From positions 434,001 through 498,000 of the forward strand of contig NZ_OW969598.1 of assembly GCF_943181435.1 (NCBI RefSeq): 64,000 bases of DNA, in the 5' to 3' direction. The DNA is from Neisseria sp. Marseille-Q6792. GTDB taxonomy: Bacteria; Pseudomonadota; Gammaproteobacteria; Burkholderiales; Neisseriaceae. Below the pieces are notes generated by a model, which saw only the letters and a program-made list of their open reading frames with translations, was not told where the DNA came from and made no database searches. Made by a program: the position numbers and the translations under genes. Below, piece by piece: positions 17,734-27,388 of the stretch (position 1 is the first letter of the stretch; the number at the start of each line of letters is the position of its first letter).

Positions 17734-18390
17734 TTACTCCAATACAGGCTGGGGGACATTATGATGGATGGCATAAACGGCGGCTTGAACCCGGCTGCTG
17801 AGGTTGAGTTTGCGGAGCAGGTTTTGAACGTGGACTTTGACGGTGGATTCGGCAAGGTTGAGGTGGCGTGCAATGATTTTATTACTGTGTCCTGCTGCAA
17901 GGTAACCTAGGATTTCCATCTCTCGGGGGGTAAGGGAGGAAAGTGCCTGAGTTCCTTGTGCGGGTTGGGGGGAAATCAGGCTGCGGACGAGTTTGGCAGT
18001 CATTTCGGGAGAGAATACATTATCGCCATCGGCGGCTTTGCGTATGCTTTCGAGAAGAAAGTCGGCGTTGATGTTTTTCAGTAGGTAGCCGCGCGCGCCA
18101 ATACGCATACATTCTGTAAGGTCGTCGCTGTCTTCGGAAACGGTCAGCATAATCACTGCCTGTTGCGGATTGATGCTGATGATTTGGGAGAGTGCCTCGC
18201 GTCCGTTCATACCGGGCATATCAAGGTCAAGCAGGACGACATCGGGTTGAAGCTGGCTGATCATTTTAATGCCGGAAAGTCCGTCGGAAGCTTCACCGAT
18301 GACCTCAAAATCATGTTGGCGCAACAAAAGTGCCTTGATGCCGCTGCGGAAAAGGGTATGGTCGTCTATCAGAATAATTTTAATGGTCAT
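17734..18390 (-). CDS. narP: Nitrate/nitrite response regulator
   Basis: This 218-residue NarL/FixJ-family regulator has a receiver domain (IILIDDHTLFRSG acidic pocket, phospho-acceptor Asp in VVLLDLDMPGMNG near residue 57, Lys in GYLLKNI) and a LuxR-type HTH (LTPREMEILGYLAAGHSNK... AESTVKVHVQNLLRKL). It acts with the sensor encoded upstream, whose stop overlaps its start by 4 bases. In Neisseria this pair (NarQ/NarP, annotated in some genomes as NarX/NarL) activates the nitrite reductase aniA under oxygen limitation. That function is taken from the literature; aniA is not in this window. Confidence 0.92.
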   Translation of the reverse strand: MTIKIILIDDHTLFRSGIKALLLRQHDFEVIGEASDGLSGIKMISQLQPDVVLLDLDMPGMNGREALSQIISINPQQAVIMLTVSEDSDDLTECMRIGARGYLLKNINADFLLESIRKAADGDNVFSPEMTAKLVRSLISPQPAQGTQALSSLTPREMEILGYLAAGHSNKIIARHLNLAESTVKVHVQNLLRKLNLSSRVQAAVYAIHHNVPQPVLE

Positions 18391-20159
18391 TTTAAGCTTT
18401 CTTCAGATACACCTGTCAATGAGACGGTGGTTCCTTGTTGGGGTTGGGAATAGATTTTCAATACGGCGCGGATACGTTTGGCACGCTCCTGCATGATATG
18501 TAGTCCGACATGGCTGCCCGAAGGTTCTCCAATGTTTTCCGTGTCGAAACCCTGTCCGTTGTCTTGAATGGTCATTGTAAACCTTTCATCCTGTTTAATC
18601 AGTCTGAATTTGACATGTGTGGCACGGGCGTGTTTTCGGATATTGGAAAGGCTTTCTTGCAGGATAAAAATCATTTGGAGCTGCTCTTCCTGAGGAGGCA
18701 GGAACGAACCGTTTTCCCAAACGGTTTCGACCGTTATCCCGGTTTGTTGTGTAAAGCGGGCGAATAGGTCGGAAACGGCTTCGGGAAATTCTTTATTACT
18801 GATTTTGGTACGGAAGTTGAGCAGTAGTTCGCGGACATCTTCATAACATTCTTGTACACCTGTTTTGATAAAACTGATGTTTTCCGCAGCTTCTTCTTTT
18901 TTTCCTTCGGCAAAGGCACTTTCCAACATCTGTACCTGCAGGTTCAGGAACGTTAATGTTTGTGCGATGCTGTCATGTAATCCTTGCGCAATTAGGTTGC
19001 GTTCCTGTAATACCGCAAGCAGGCGTTTTTCTTCTTCCTGCTTCGCCCCGGCGAGTGATACGCCCAATTGCCTGCCTAGTGTTTGAAGCAGGATGCGGTC
19101 GTCTTCATCAAGAGAAATGCCGTTTGGAAAGCTGAGCAACAGCCTGCCCAATGTTTCGTTCTGGTACTCAATGGGGAAGGTTTCCTCATAGTATTTCCCC
19201 AAATCCGAAGTTGCTGTGCCGCAATCCGCATGATGAATGGAAACATAAACATTGGATCCGCCGTCCAAACAAACTCTGCCGGAATCTGCTCCTACGGCGG
19301 GCAGGATGCGGTTTAGAAAATGTTCTGCAGCCTGTTGCGGTATGTAGGATTGGTGCAGGTCCCGCGTAGTTTGATATAGCAGGGTCAGGTTTTGATTTTG
19401 TTTTTCGAGACTGCGTGTCTGCTCGGCGACTTGTCCTTCCAAATCATCATATAAAATTTTCAGCCTGCCGCCCATTTGATTGAAACAACGCCCGACCTGT
19501 TTGAATTCCGGCGTACCGCCTTCGGGAACGGGAATATCGAAACACCTCCGTCCGATGCGTTCCGCACCTTCCCTTAACGCCTGCAGCGGCCGGATAACCC
19601 AAATCTGGTGCCAAAACAGCATCAGTACAGACGACACCAGCGTCATCAGCATAATTGCCCATTGAAAATGCCTGAGCCACCATGTGTTTTTTTCGTTGGC
19701 ATTTTCCAATGCCTGCAAAAATAGTTCGATGTTTCCGGCAAAGCGGTAGAGATCGACCTGGGTAGGTCGCCGATAGGACTGGAGCGGGGGGAGAATGTGT
19801 GCCTGCCAATCTATAATCAGCATGGATTGTATCAAATCATAAGCAAGAGGGGTGTCCGAAGGAATCAGCGGGTGGATTGCATCGCTTTGCGAAATACGCT
19901 TCAGGCTTTTTTCAAATTCGGCAACCCGATTGTCTATTTGTGAGCGGGGAGATCCTTCGTCGGCCATGTAGGCCAGACGGTATGCCTGCATCCTCAAATT
20001 TCCGGCTTCTTCAATGACGGAAGCAGCATTTTCCAAGCGTAAAGAGAGCATCAATGTTAACACGACGGACAATGCCGCCAATCCGACCCATAAACCGGTC
20101 AGAAGTTTCAGGCGCAGGGAAAGGCTGATGCCGTCTAAAAATCTGGATGACAGTATCAT
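18387..20159 (-). CDS. narQ: Nitrate/nitrite sensor histidine kinase
   Basis: A 590-residue inner-membrane sensor. Helix 1 is about residues 17-39, and the periplasmic domain carries a P-box-like ligand motif (EEAGNLRMQAYRLA near residue 50, as in NarX/NarQ). Helix 2 is about 167-187, then a HAMP linker, a GAF-like/S-helix region, and a HisKA_3 kinase core with the phospho-accepting His in QGLHDSIAQTL. The ATPase motifs are QESLSNIRKHA (N box), DNGQGFD and HVGLHIMQERA. Overlap with narP is 4 bases. The upstream region 20160-20365 contains no gene and no clear FNR box. Confidence 0.93.
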   Translation of the reverse strand: MILSSRFLDGISLSLRLKLLTGLWVGLAALSVVLTLMLSLRLENAASVIEEAGNLRMQAYRLAYMADEGSPRSQIDNRVAEFEKSLKRISQSDAIHPLIPSDTPLAYDLIQSMLIIDWQAHILPPLQSYRRPTQVDLYRFAGNIELFLQALENANEKNTWWLRHFQWAIMLMTLVSSVLMLFWHQIWVIRPLQALREGAERIGRRCFDIPVPEGGTPEFKQVGRCFNQMGGRLKILYDDLEGQVAEQTRSLEKQNQNLTLLYQTTRDLHQSYIPQQAAEHFLNRILPAVGADSGRVCLDGGSNVYVSIHHADCGTATSDLGKYYEETFPIEYQNETLGRLLLSFPNGISLDEDDRILLQTLGRQLGVSLAGAKQEEEKRLLAVLQERNLIAQGLHDSIAQTLTFLNLQVQMLESAFAEGKKEEAAENISFIKTGVQECYEDVRELLLNFRTKISNKEFPEAVSDLFARFTQQTGITVETVWENGSFLPPQEEQLQMIFILQESLSNIRKHARATHVKFRLIKQDERFTMTIQDNGQGFDTENIGEPSGSHVGLHIMQERAKRIRAVLKIYSQPQQGTTVSLTGVSEESLK

Positions 20160-20365
20160 GCTTTGAGAAAATTATTTTAAAATTATGTCAACAATATCAT
20201 TCTTTCGGATTAGAGACAACTGCTCAGAAAGAATTGGTTAAGAAAAACTTAATCGTCATCGCTTCCAGTGTTAAATCAGGTTATGATAAAATTCAAACAA
20301 TATGAATTTATTAAATGTCTATATCAGATTTATTCTAAAAATATTGGGAACAACAAGCTGTAATC

Positions 20366-20980
20366 ATGAAAACCTTCAATTTTTCCAAAAGGACGCCCTC
20401 GGTAAAAACTTTTGCACTGATATTGGCAGGCGGTCAGGCAAGCCGCATGGGGGGAGAAGACAAAGGGCTCGTACTTTTGGATGGCAAAGCACTGATTGAC
20501 CATGTTATCGACAAAATCAGGCCCCAAGTCAGCCATATTGCTATCAGCGCCAACCAGAATTTGGAAGAATATGCTCGAAGAAGCCCGCATATTTTTCCGG
20601 ACGCACGGCAGTGGCAGCATTTCGGCCCGCTTTCAGCTTTGTGTACTGCCGCGAACGATTTACAGCTGGCAACGGCCGACTGGCTTTTGGTTGTGCCGTG
20701 CGATATGCCGTATCTTCCGGACGATTTGGTGGCGAGGTTTGAAACCGTATCAAAGCGTACGCCGTTATGTAATGCATTTTATGTGGAAACACCGGTAACC
20801 ATGCACTACAACATCATGTACATCCGCCCGCAGATTCTTCAAAGCGCGATTCCTTATTTATTTTCAGGGATGAAGACGCTTAGAAGCTGGTTGCAGCAAC
20901 AAAGGGCGCGTTCGGTGAAATTTGAAGTCAATGAGCATTTCATTGATTTGAACACGCATACGGATTTGCGTCCTCAGTAA
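20366..20980 (+). CDS. mobA: Molybdenum cofactor guanylyltransferase
   Basis: It transfers GMP from GTP to molybdopterin to make the MGD cofactor used by anaerobic oxidoreductases. [19 protein letters not shown] near residue 17 is the GTP-binding signature, and VPCDMPYLP is the metal-binding segment. Length (204) is close to E. coli MobA (194). The start has no strong Shine-Dalgarno sequence, and the first 13 residues are not conserved in the family, so a later start is possible. It stands divergent from narQ; both serve anaerobic metabolism. Confidence 0.93.
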   Translation: MKTFNFSKRTPSVKTFALILAGGQASRMGGEDKGLVLLDGKALIDHVIDKIRPQVSHIAISANQNLEEYARRSPHIFPDARQWQHFGPLSALCTAANDLQLATADWLLVVPCDMPYLPDDLVARFETVSKRTPLCNAFYVETPVTMHYNIMYIRPQILQSAIPYLFSGMKTLRSWLQQQRARSVKFEVNEHFIDLNTHTDLRPQ

Positions 20981-21054
20981 ATAATAGTAATTCTTATTTA
21001 TCTTCTTACAAAAACATGAAATAATCGCATAAATCGATTTTATGTGGTTTTGTC

Positions 21055-21549
21055 ATGCGTTACCATTTTCCAATTTCCATCGATATGTACGATTTCTTGT
21101 CTGCCGGACGGTTTGATTATCTGGAAATCGGGCAGACTGCGGAAATGATATTGCAAATGTTTCCCGCCCCTGAGTGCGTACCCGAGGGGCTGCTGGTAAA
21201 AAAAGGCTGGAACATTTGGCTCTACGGCAACATCGAACTGCATTTCTCCGACGACCGTCTGGTACAAATACGCGCAGACTTCGATTCGGAATCGGGTTTG
21301 CAGGGAGGACGGTGGTTGAGCCTGGATACGTGGTTTTTAAACCGGCAGGAAAAATCTGATTTTCATTCCGTAATCGAGAAGCTGATAGGGCGGGGTATCG
21401 ACTTTATCAAATTGGATACGCCCACGGGCTTGGTTTTACGTCTGCAAAGCGGAGTGGAGTTACTGTTTGAAAAATATGGTAAGCAACGCCTGGCCGCATT
21501 AAGCAAAGGCAAAACCGTACTACCCGACTGGGTATGTGCCATGGCTTAG
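21055..21549 (+). CDS. Hypothetical protein (164 aa)
   Basis: I do not recognise this protein. It has no signal peptide or membrane helix. It alternates beta-strand and loop segments ([37 protein letters not shown]), giving an acidic cytoplasmic protein of probable alpha/beta fold. Two segments look like related half-domains, each with an aliphatic-aromatic strand. An uptake-sequence terminator follows the stop. Confidence 0.6.
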   Translation: MRYHFPISIDMYDFLSAGRFDYLEIGQTAEMILQMFPAPECVPEGLLVKKGWNIWLYGNIELHFSDDRLVQIRADFDSESGLQGGRWLSLDTWFLNRQEKSDFHSVIEKLIGRGIDFIKLDTPTGLVLRLQSGVELLFEKYGKQRLAALSKGKTVLPDWVCAMA

Positions 21550-21566
21550 AAGCAAATAAAAAACTG

Positions 21567-21600
21567 ATGCCGTCTGAAACTCTTTCAGACGGCATTTTGT
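21567..21600 (+). terminator. Uptake-sequence hairpin terminator
   Basis: ATGCCGTCTGAAA pairs with TTTCAGACGGCAT around a short loop, followed by TTTTG. It separates the hypothetical gene from ribE. Confidence 0.75.
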
Positions 21601-21653
21601 TTGGGGAAGTGTTACAATTTCAGCCCTTCGAATTGATAGAGGAAAATCGGAAT

Positions 21654-22274
21654 ATGTTTACCGGCATTGTTCAAGGCTTGGGCAAACTGATAAAAGTCCA
21701 CCGTCCGTCGTCGACATTTCACACTTATATTGTCGAGCTTCCGCAAGAGGCGGCAGAAAACCTGCAGCGCGGCGCATCGGTTGCCAATAACGGCTGCTGC
21801 CTGACCATTACCGAAATAGAAGGAAACCGCGTCAGCTTTGATTTGATGGCGGAGACATTGGCAAAAACCAATTTGGGACTACTGAAAGAAGGCGATTGTG
21901 TCAACATTGAGCGGGCGGCGCGTTTCGGCGACGAAATCGGCGGACACCTTATGAGTGGGCATATCATGACAACCGTGCGTATTGTCGAAATCGAACAGGA
22001 CGGGTTTAACCGTACGGTTTGGTTCGAGCTCCCAACCGCACTCAGTCCTTATATCCTGACCAAAGGATTTGTCGGTTTGGACGGTTGCAGCCTGACTGTC
22101 GGAGAAGTCGAAAAGACGCGTTTTTGCGTACATCTGATTCCGGAAACCTTGGAGCGGACGCTTTTCGGCAGCAGGCAAACCGGCGACCAAGTCAATATTG
22201 AAATCGATCCGAACACACAGGCAACCGTCGACACGGTCGAACGCCTGATGGCACAAAGATATGCTGAAAAATGA
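21654..22274 (+). CDS. ribE: Riboflavin synthase (alpha subunit)
   Basis: It dismutates two 6,7-dimethyl-8-ribityllumazine molecules to riboflavin. The start [12 protein letters not shown] is the hallmark of the family and follows AGAGGAAAATCGG. The two tandem lumazine-binding beta-barrels show the paired motifs NNGCCLTI and GLDGCSLTV, and HLMSGHI lies between. At 206 residues it is close to E. coli RibC (213). The stop is 7 bases before the next start. It is the last step of the pathway begun by ribA and ribBA. Confidence 0.96.
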   Translation: MFTGIVQGLGKLIKVHRPSSTFHTYIVELPQEAAENLQRGASVANNGCCLTITEIEGNRVSFDLMAETLAKTNLGLLKEGDCVNIERAARFGDEIGGHLMSGHIMTTVRIVEIEQDGFNRTVWFELPTALSPYILTKGFVGLDGCSLTVGEVEKTRFCVHLIPETLERTLFGSRQTGDQVNIEIDPNTQATVDTVERLMAQRYAEK

Positions 22275-22281
22275 GGCAGGT

Positions 22282-23145
22282 ATGGAATTAAACGAATTTC
22301 TTGACAAAGCCTATTCCGTTTTACAGCGTTTGGATGCCGTACTTCCGCCAGAACCCGAACGCACGGATTGGAATGCCTTGGCATTCCGTTGGCAGAGTGC
22401 GGGTAAAAAAGGGGTTTTGGAGCACTTGCCCGATCCTCATGTTTTCCCCTTGGCAAGGCTGGCGGGAGTCGGCCGGCAGACCGATTTGCTGGTACGCAAT
22501 ACCGAACAATTCATTGCCGGCAGACCTGCAAACAACGTATTGATGAGCGGTGCACGAGGAACGGGCAAGTCATCACTCGTCAAAGCATTGCTGCACGAAT
22601 ACGCGGATAAGGGGTTGCGCCTGATCGAGGTCGATAAAAGCGATTTGGTCAGCCTGCCTTACCTGTTGACGTTTTTAAAAGAGCGTCCGGAAAAATTTAT
22701 CGTATTTTGCGATGATTTGTCGTTTGAAAGCGGTGATGAAACATATAAGGCATTGAAAACCGCGTTAGACGGCGGTTTGTCGCAACGTTGCGCCAACGTC
22801 TTAGTTTATGCGACCTCCAACAGACGGCATCTGATGCCGGAGTACTTGGACGAGAATGCGGGTACGACGGGGATGCGGGGGGAAATCCATCAGAAAGAAG
22901 CGGTAGAAGAAAAAGTATCCCTATCGGACCGTTTCGGGTTGTGGCTCAGTTTTTATCCGTTCGATCAAAACGATTATCTGGCGGCAGTGCAAAATTGGCT
23001 GGAAGATTTTGGCGTGCCGTATGATGAAACCGCAAGGATTGCGGCATTGCAGTGGGCGCAGATGAGGGGCAACCGTTCGGGACGTTCTGCCTGGCAGTTT
23101 GCATGCGACTGGGCGGGCAGGCTGCCGGAACAACGGGTGCTGTAA
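22282..23145 (+). CDS. DUF815-family AAA+ ATPase
   Basis: The family is defined by one AAA+ domain: Walker A GARGTGKSS near residue 88, Walker B KFIVFCDDLSFE near 138, the arginine-rich VLVYATSNRRHLMPEYL sensor region and a C-terminal helical lid. Its function is unknown in bacteria. I prefer the ATG at 22282 (287 residues) because GAGG lies 5 bases before it; an ATG at 22261 would overlap ribE by 14 bases. It is co-oriented and tightly spaced with ribE, so probably co-transcribed. Confidence 0.8.
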   Translation: MELNEFLDKAYSVLQRLDAVLPPEPERTDWNALAFRWQSAGKKGVLEHLPDPHVFPLARLAGVGRQTDLLVRNTEQFIAGRPANNVLMSGARGTGKSSLVKALLHEYADKGLRLIEVDKSDLVSLPYLLTFLKERPEKFIVFCDDLSFESGDETYKALKTALDGGLSQRCANVLVYATSNRRHLMPEYLDENAGTTGMRGEIHQKEAVEEKVSLSDRFGLWLSFYPFDQNDYLAAVQNWLEDFGVPYDETARIAALQWAQMRGNRSGRSAWQFACDWAGRLPEQRVL

Positions 23146-23157
23146 GTTTTTTAGGAA

Positions 23158-23592
23158 TTATTTGAGGCAGGAGGACAGCCACAGCTGCTGCTGTTGAGGT
23201 GTCAGGATATGGAAGAAGCGGTGTTGGATTTCCAATTCGTCCACCGCAAAATCTATGCTGGATAAATAGCGGTTTTCGACATAATCACGTGCTTCTCCCC
23301 GATTAAACGAATACGAAGAGATGATCCCGACAACGACTTGGCGGCGGCTGAGTTCCGAGCGGGTTCTTTTTATGCGTGCCTTGTCATTTGCAAGCTTGAA
23401 GGCGGCACGGATTTTACGCAATTCATTGTGCTGCTCCGGAGTGAGCCCGAGCCGGCGTATATCGCAGTTCGGTTGAAAATCGTTCAGAGAAATATAGGAC
23501 GGTGCAGCATAGGAAATCTGGCAGGAAAGCAAGGCTACCCCTAAAAAAGAGGCAACGGGTTTGACAAAACGGCTGGTATCAGGCAGTGGCAC
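23158..23592 (-). CDS. Spy/CpxP-like periplasmic protein
   Basis: The gene starts with GTG after an AAGAGAAA sequence. A signal peptide (SFLGVALLSCQISYAA) precedes a helical domain with two LTPxQ motifs (LTPEQHNELRKIR near residue 50, LTPQQQQLWL near 131), as in the Spy/CpxP group of periplasmic stress chaperones. Two Cys (NCDI, SSCL) may form a disulfide. It converges with the DUF815 gene 12 bases away. A role in envelope stress is inferred from the family. Confidence 0.65.
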   Translation of the reverse strand: MPLPDTSRFVKPVASFLGVALLSCQISYAAPSYISLNDFQPNCDIRRLGLTPEQHNELRKIRAAFKLANDKARIKRTRSELSRRQVVVGIISSYSFNRGEARDYVENRYLSSIDFAVDELEIQHRFFHILTPQQQQLWLSSCLK

Positions 23593-23750
23593 GGCTTTTT
23601 CTCTTGTTGGAAATTTTAGGAAATATACTAGATTGACGTGTGAAAGATGGTATTATCGCGGTTAACTTTTGTAATAATGCCGTCTGCAGCGTGTTTTCAG
23701 GCAGCCATAACGGCGGAATAAATCCCTAAAAGGATAGTGAAGGAAAAAAC

Positions 23751-24434
23751 ATGACTACTTACCGTATCGCCCCCAGTATTTTGTCGGCTGATTTTGCACG
23801 CCTCGGGGAAGAGGTTGCGAATGTTATTTCGGCAGGTGCGGATTTGATTCATTTTGACGTGATGGACAACCATTATGTACCGAACCTGACCTTCGGCCCT
23901 ATGGTTTGCGCGGCATTAAAACCGTATGCGTGTGTGCCAATTGATGTGCATTTGATGGTCGAACCCGTGGATGACCTGATCCAATCGTTTGCCAAAGCAG
24001 GGGCATCAATCATTACTTTCCACCCTGAGGCAAGCCGGCATATCGACCGCAGTTTGAGCCTGATTCGTGATATGGGCTGTCAGGCCGGGCTGGTGTTGAA
24101 TCCGGCAACGCCCGTGTATCTGTTGGAAAACGTACTGGACAGGCTGGACATGGTATTGCTGATGTCGGTCAACCCCGGATTCGGCGGACAAAGCTTCATC
24201 CCGCACACCCTTGAAAAAATCCGTCAAGTGCGGACGATGCTGGATCGGTACGAAGCACAAAGCGGGCGGCATATTGCCATCGAAGTGGACGGCGGCATCA
24301 AAACCGACAATATTGCCGCCGTTGCGGCGGCGGGCGCAGATACTTTTGTGGCAGGTTCGGCAATTTTTGGTAAACCGGACTATAAGGCGGTGATTGATGC
24401 TATGAGGGTTGAATTGGCAAAAGCGGTAAATTGA
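23751..24434 (+). CDS. rpe: Ribulose-phosphate 3-epimerase
   Basis: It interconverts ribulose 5-phosphate and xylulose 5-phosphate in the pentose phosphate pathway, supplying ribulose 5-phosphate also used by RibB. It is a TIM barrel of 227 residues (E. coli 225), with [13 protein letters not shown], the metal-binding [32 protein letters not shown] and the EVDGGI strand with the second catalytic Asp. AAGGAAAAAAC precedes the ATG. Confidence 0.97.
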   Translation: MTTYRIAPSILSADFARLGEEVANVISAGADLIHFDVMDNHYVPNLTFGPMVCAALKPYACVPIDVHLMVEPVDDLIQSFAKAGASIITFHPEASRHIDRSLSLIRDMGCQAGLVLNPATPVYLLENVLDRLDMVLLMSVNPGFGGQSFIPHTLEKIRQVRTMLDRYEAQSGRHIAIEVDGGIKTDNIAAVAAAGADTFVAGSAIFGKPDYKAVIDAMRVELAKAVN

Positions 24435-24469
24435 ATTTTGCGCAATGATTGAAATGGATTGAAATAGAA

Positions 24470-24505
24470 ATGCCGTCTGAAACTTAACTCTGTTTCAGAC
24501 GGCAT
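24470..24505. terminator. Shared uptake-sequence terminator of rpe and ruvB
   Basis: ATGCCGTCTGAAAC pairs with GTTTCAGACGGCAT around an 8-base loop in the convergent intergenic region. Confidence 0.7.
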
Positions 24506-24509
24506 TGCG

Positions 24510-25541
24510 TTATTTTTCGATCGGCAGTCCGAAATGAAGATAGGCGCGTTCGGTAGCCATTCTGCCGCGCGGTGTGCGTTGCAGGAAGCCTTGTTGGATA
24601 AGGTAGGGTTCGATAACGTCTTCGATGGTGTCCGTGGATTCGCCGATGGCGGCGGCAACGTTATCAAGACCGACGGGGCCGCCGCTGAATTTGTGCAGGA
24701 TGGCTTCTAGGAATTTTCTGTCCATAACGTCCAAACCTTGCGCGTCCACATCCAGCATGCTTAAAGCGGCATCGGCGACGGCGGCATCGATGACGCCGTT
24801 GTTTTTCACATCGGCAAAATCGCGGACGCGGCGCAGCAGGCGGTTGGCGATGCGGGGTGTACCGCGGCTGCGCTTGGCAACTTCCATCGCGCCTTCTTCG
24901 CCCATGTCGAGTTGCAGTAATTGTGCGGAACGGCTGACGATGGTGGCAAGGTCTTGATTTTGATAAAACTCCAAGCGGGCAACGATGCCGAAACGGTCGC
25001 GCAGAGGGTTGGTCAGCATACCTGCGCGTGTGGTTGCACCGACGAGCGTGAAGGGCGGAAGGTCGATTTTGACGGAACGTGCGGCAGGGCCTTCGCCTAT
25101 CATGATGTCGAGTTGGTAGTCTTCGAGCGCGGGGTAGAGGATTTCTTCGACAACAGGGCTGAGGCGGTGGATTTCGTCGATGAACAATACGTCGTGCGGC
25201 TCGAGGTTGGTCAGAAGGGCGGCAAGGTCGCCTGCGCGCTCAAGGACGGGGCCACTGGTTTGTCGCAGGTTGACGCCCAGCTCTTTGGCGATGATGTGCG
25301 CCAGTGTGGTTTTGCCCAGTCCGGGCGGGCCGAAGAGCAGGGTGTGGTCTAGGGCTTCGCCGCGTTTTTTGGCGGCTTGGATGAAGATGGCAAGCTGTTC
25401 TTTAGCTTTGTCTTGCCCGATATAGTCGTCCAGCGTTTTAGGACGCAGGGCGCGTTCGAGCAACTCTTCTTGTGAGGAGATGCTTTGGGCGGTAATGATG
25501 CGCTGGGGCTGGGCAGCGGTTAGGTTATCGGTTTGCAGCAT
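24510..25541 (-). CDS. ruvB: Holliday junction DNA helicase RuvB
   Basis: This 343-residue AAA+ motor drives branch migration with RuvA. It has [11 protein letters not shown] near residue 33, Walker [10 protein letters not shown] near 70, Walker [13 protein letters not shown], the family-specific [20 protein letters not shown], and a C-terminal winged helix ending [34 protein letters not shown] precedes the ATG. ruvA and ruvC are not adjacent. Confidence 0.97.
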   Translation of the reverse strand: MLQTDNLTAAQPQRIITAQSISSQEELLERALRPKTLDDYIGQDKAKEQLAIFIQAAKKRGEALDHTLLFGPPGLGKTTLAHIIAKELGVNLRQTSGPVLERAGDLAALLTNLEPHDVLFIDEIHRLSPVVEEILYPALEDYQLDIMIGEGPAARSVKIDLPPFTLVGATTRAGMLTNPLRDRFGIVARLEFYQNQDLATIVSRSAQLLQLDMGEEGAMEVAKRSRGTPRIANRLLRRVRDFADVKNNGVIDAAVADAALSMLDVDAQGLDVMDRKFLEAILHKFSGGPVGLDNVAAAIGESTDTIEDVIEPYLIQQGFLQRTPRGRMATERAYLHFGLPIEK

Positions 25542-25560
25542 AGTGTTCCCTTTGTCGGGT

Positions 25561-25596
25561 ATGCCGTCTGAATGGTCGGCGGTGTTTCAGACGGCA
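25561..25596. terminator. Uptake-sequence hairpin between the 102-aa ORF and ruvB
   Basis: ATGCCGTCTGAA pairs with TTCAGACGGCAT around a 12-base loop. There is no T tract, so its strength is uncertain. Confidence 0.5.
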
Positions 25597-25622
25597 TTGA
25601 AAAGATAACGGTCAAAAGCGTT

Positions 25623-25931
25623 TTATCCGCGCGTTTCGCGCCAAACGAGGTAATCGCGCAGGGGCGGCATGGGCGGATTGATGCAGTGGGGGCAGATGCC
25701 GGTGGTGTCTTCGTCGTCGCTGTCGATGTGATAGGCGTTGGGGTCGAAGCGGACTTGCTGCATTACCGCCTGAGCCAATGCCTGCGCTTGAACGACGTCG
25801 AAGGTGAATTTTTCGAGGATTTCGTTCAATAGGCGGATTTCGCCATCGCTAAATTCCGAGCTGTGTTTGAGAATGAGGCGTTGGTAATCTTCATTGTTGA
25901 TTTTAGACAATAAATCGGTTTGTAGGGTCAT
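25623..25931 (-). CDS. Hypothetical protein (102 aa)
   Basis: I do not recognise this protein. It is an acidic helical N-terminal part (residues 1-65) followed by an acidic hinge (HIDSDDEDTTG) and a CPHC motif that could bind metal or form a disulfide, ending PLRDYLVWRETRG. There is no signal peptide. The frame is well used and free of overlapping genes. Confidence 0.6.
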   Translation of the reverse strand: MTLQTDLLSKINNEDYQRLILKHSSEFSDGEIRLLNEILEKFTFDVVQAQALAQAVMQQVRFDPNAYHIDSDDEDTTGICPHCINPPMPPLRDYLVWRETRG

Positions 25932-26050
25932 GATTTTATGTTGGGAACGGAATGGCTGAAGAGTGAATTATAGCGGATATGGCAGCAGCTGTTGCAAAGC
26001 TTGGATTGGGTATCGTCCTCAAAATTCTCAAAGTAGCCATATTGTGCGTT

Positions 26051-27304
26051 TTAATGTTTTTCCGTCTTTTCTTGCTCCGTCCGAAACGCTTTTTGCAATG
26101 GGGTAATTTCTGTCAGCCGCGCACGATCGATTTCTTCGGCAATAAGGTGCGCTTTTCCCTGCGCGCGGCATTCGGCAGCGATTTTGCCCGAATCCGCCTG
26201 ATTGGCGGCTTCGAGCAGGGCGAGCCAGTGCGCGCGTTGCGGGTAGGGCGTGTGTTCGCGGTTCAGACGACCTTGCGTATCGGCAATGCAGACGTTTAAG
26301 GCAGCGGAGAAGCGTTCGGGGCGTCTGAAAGCGTCGGTTTTTTTCAAAACGTTCAGAATGGTTCGGCTTTTAAGCTGTCCGACTTGGTGGAAAATAATGT
26401 GCCAACGGCAGACAAGTTCGGCAAGCTCGGCGCAATATTTCGGCACACGCAGCCGCTGATTGACTTCGCGCACGGGTTCGACACCGTTGATGTCGTGTCC
26501 GTAGTGGCGCGGCAGGATGTCGGGCGGCGTTTTGGCTTTGCCCAAGTCGTGCAGCAGGGCGGCATAGCGTTCGGGCAGGCTCAAACCCATATCGGCGGCG
26601 CGTTGCAGTGTCATCAGGGTATGGATGCCGCTGTCGATTTCGGGATGGTAGTCGGCGCGTTGCGGCACGCCGAAGAGGGCATCGACTTCGGGCAGCAAGA
26701 CTTTGAGCGCGCCGCATTCGCGCAACACTTCAATCATTTTGCGCGGATTTTTTTCCATCAAACCTTTCGCCAACTCCTGCCAGACGCGTTCGGCAACTAA
26801 AGCGTTCGCTTCGCCGTTTTCCACCATCTGCCGCATCAGCTTTATGGTTTCTTCGGCGATTTCAAAGCCGTAGCGCGCGGCAAAGCGGGCAGTGCGCAGG
26901 ATGCGGACGGGGTCTTCGACGAAGGCAGGGGAAACGTGGCGCAAAATGCCTGCCTTTAAATCCTGTTGTCCGCCGAAAGGGTCGATGATGAGGCCGTCTG
27001 AATCCTGAGCCATTGCGTTGATGGTCAGGTCACGGCGCATCAAGTCCTGCTCCAGCGTAACGTCTTTGTCGGCGTGGAAACTGAAACCGGCATAGCCCTT
27101 GGCGGTTTTGCGTTCGGTGCGGGCGAGGGCGTATTCTTCGTGCGTTTCGGGATGAAGGAACACGGGAAAGTCTTTGCCAACAGGCTGGAAGCCTTGCGCC
27201 AGCATGGTTTGTGCGTCTGCGCCGACGACCACCCAATCGCGGTCTTTGACGGGCAAGCCCAAAAGATAATCGCGGACGGCGCCGCCGACGAGATAAGTCT
27301 GCAT
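26051..27304 (-). CDS. cca: Multifunctional CCA-adding tRNA nucleotidyltransferase
   Basis: It builds and repairs the 3' CCA end of tRNAs without a template. The N-terminal class II nucleotidyltransferase has YLVGGAVRDYLLGLPVKDRDWVVVG, LEQDLMRRDLTINAMA and PVRILRTARFAARYGF. The C-terminal half has an HD phosphohydrolase domain (LLHDLGKAKTP, RHYGHDINGV), found in the 2',3'-cyclic phosphodiesterase version of E. coli type (417 residues versus 412). AGGAAGCAT precedes the start. Confidence 0.96.
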   Translation of the reverse strand: MQTYLVGGAVRDYLLGLPVKDRDWVVVGADAQTMLAQGFQPVGKDFPVFLHPETHEEYALARTERKTAKGYAGFSFHADKDVTLEQDLMRRDLTINAMAQDSDGLIIDPFGGQQDLKAGILRHVSPAFVEDPVRILRTARFAARYGFEIAEETIKLMRQMVENGEANALVAERVWQELAKGLMEKNPRKMIEVLRECGALKVLLPEVDALFGVPQRADYHPEIDSGIHTLMTLQRAADMGLSLPERYAALLHDLGKAKTPPDILPRHYGHDINGVEPVREVNQRLRVPKYCAELAELVCRWHIIFHQVGQLKSRTILNVLKKTDAFRRPERFSAALNVCIADTQGRLNREHTPYPQRAHWLALLEAANQADSGKIAAECRAQGKAHLIAEEIDRARLTEITPLQKAFRTEQEKTEKH

Positions 27305-27331
27305 ATGCTTCCTATTTTAAAGTTATCAATA

Positions 27332-27361
27332 ATGCCGTCTGAAGCGGCTTCAGACGGCATT
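27332..27361. terminator. Uptake-sequence hairpin between cca and the ABC-F gene
   Basis: ATGCCGTCTGAAG pairs with CTTCAGACGGCAT around a short loop. It ends the upstream ABC-F transcript before cca. Confidence 0.65.
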
Positions 27362-27388
27362 GTTTCAACTGACGGGTATTTTGTGCGC

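Noticed and set aside
20160..20365. FNR box before narQ
   Set aside because: TTGAGAAAATTATTTT and nearby sequences do not give the TTGAT-N4-ATCAA pattern.
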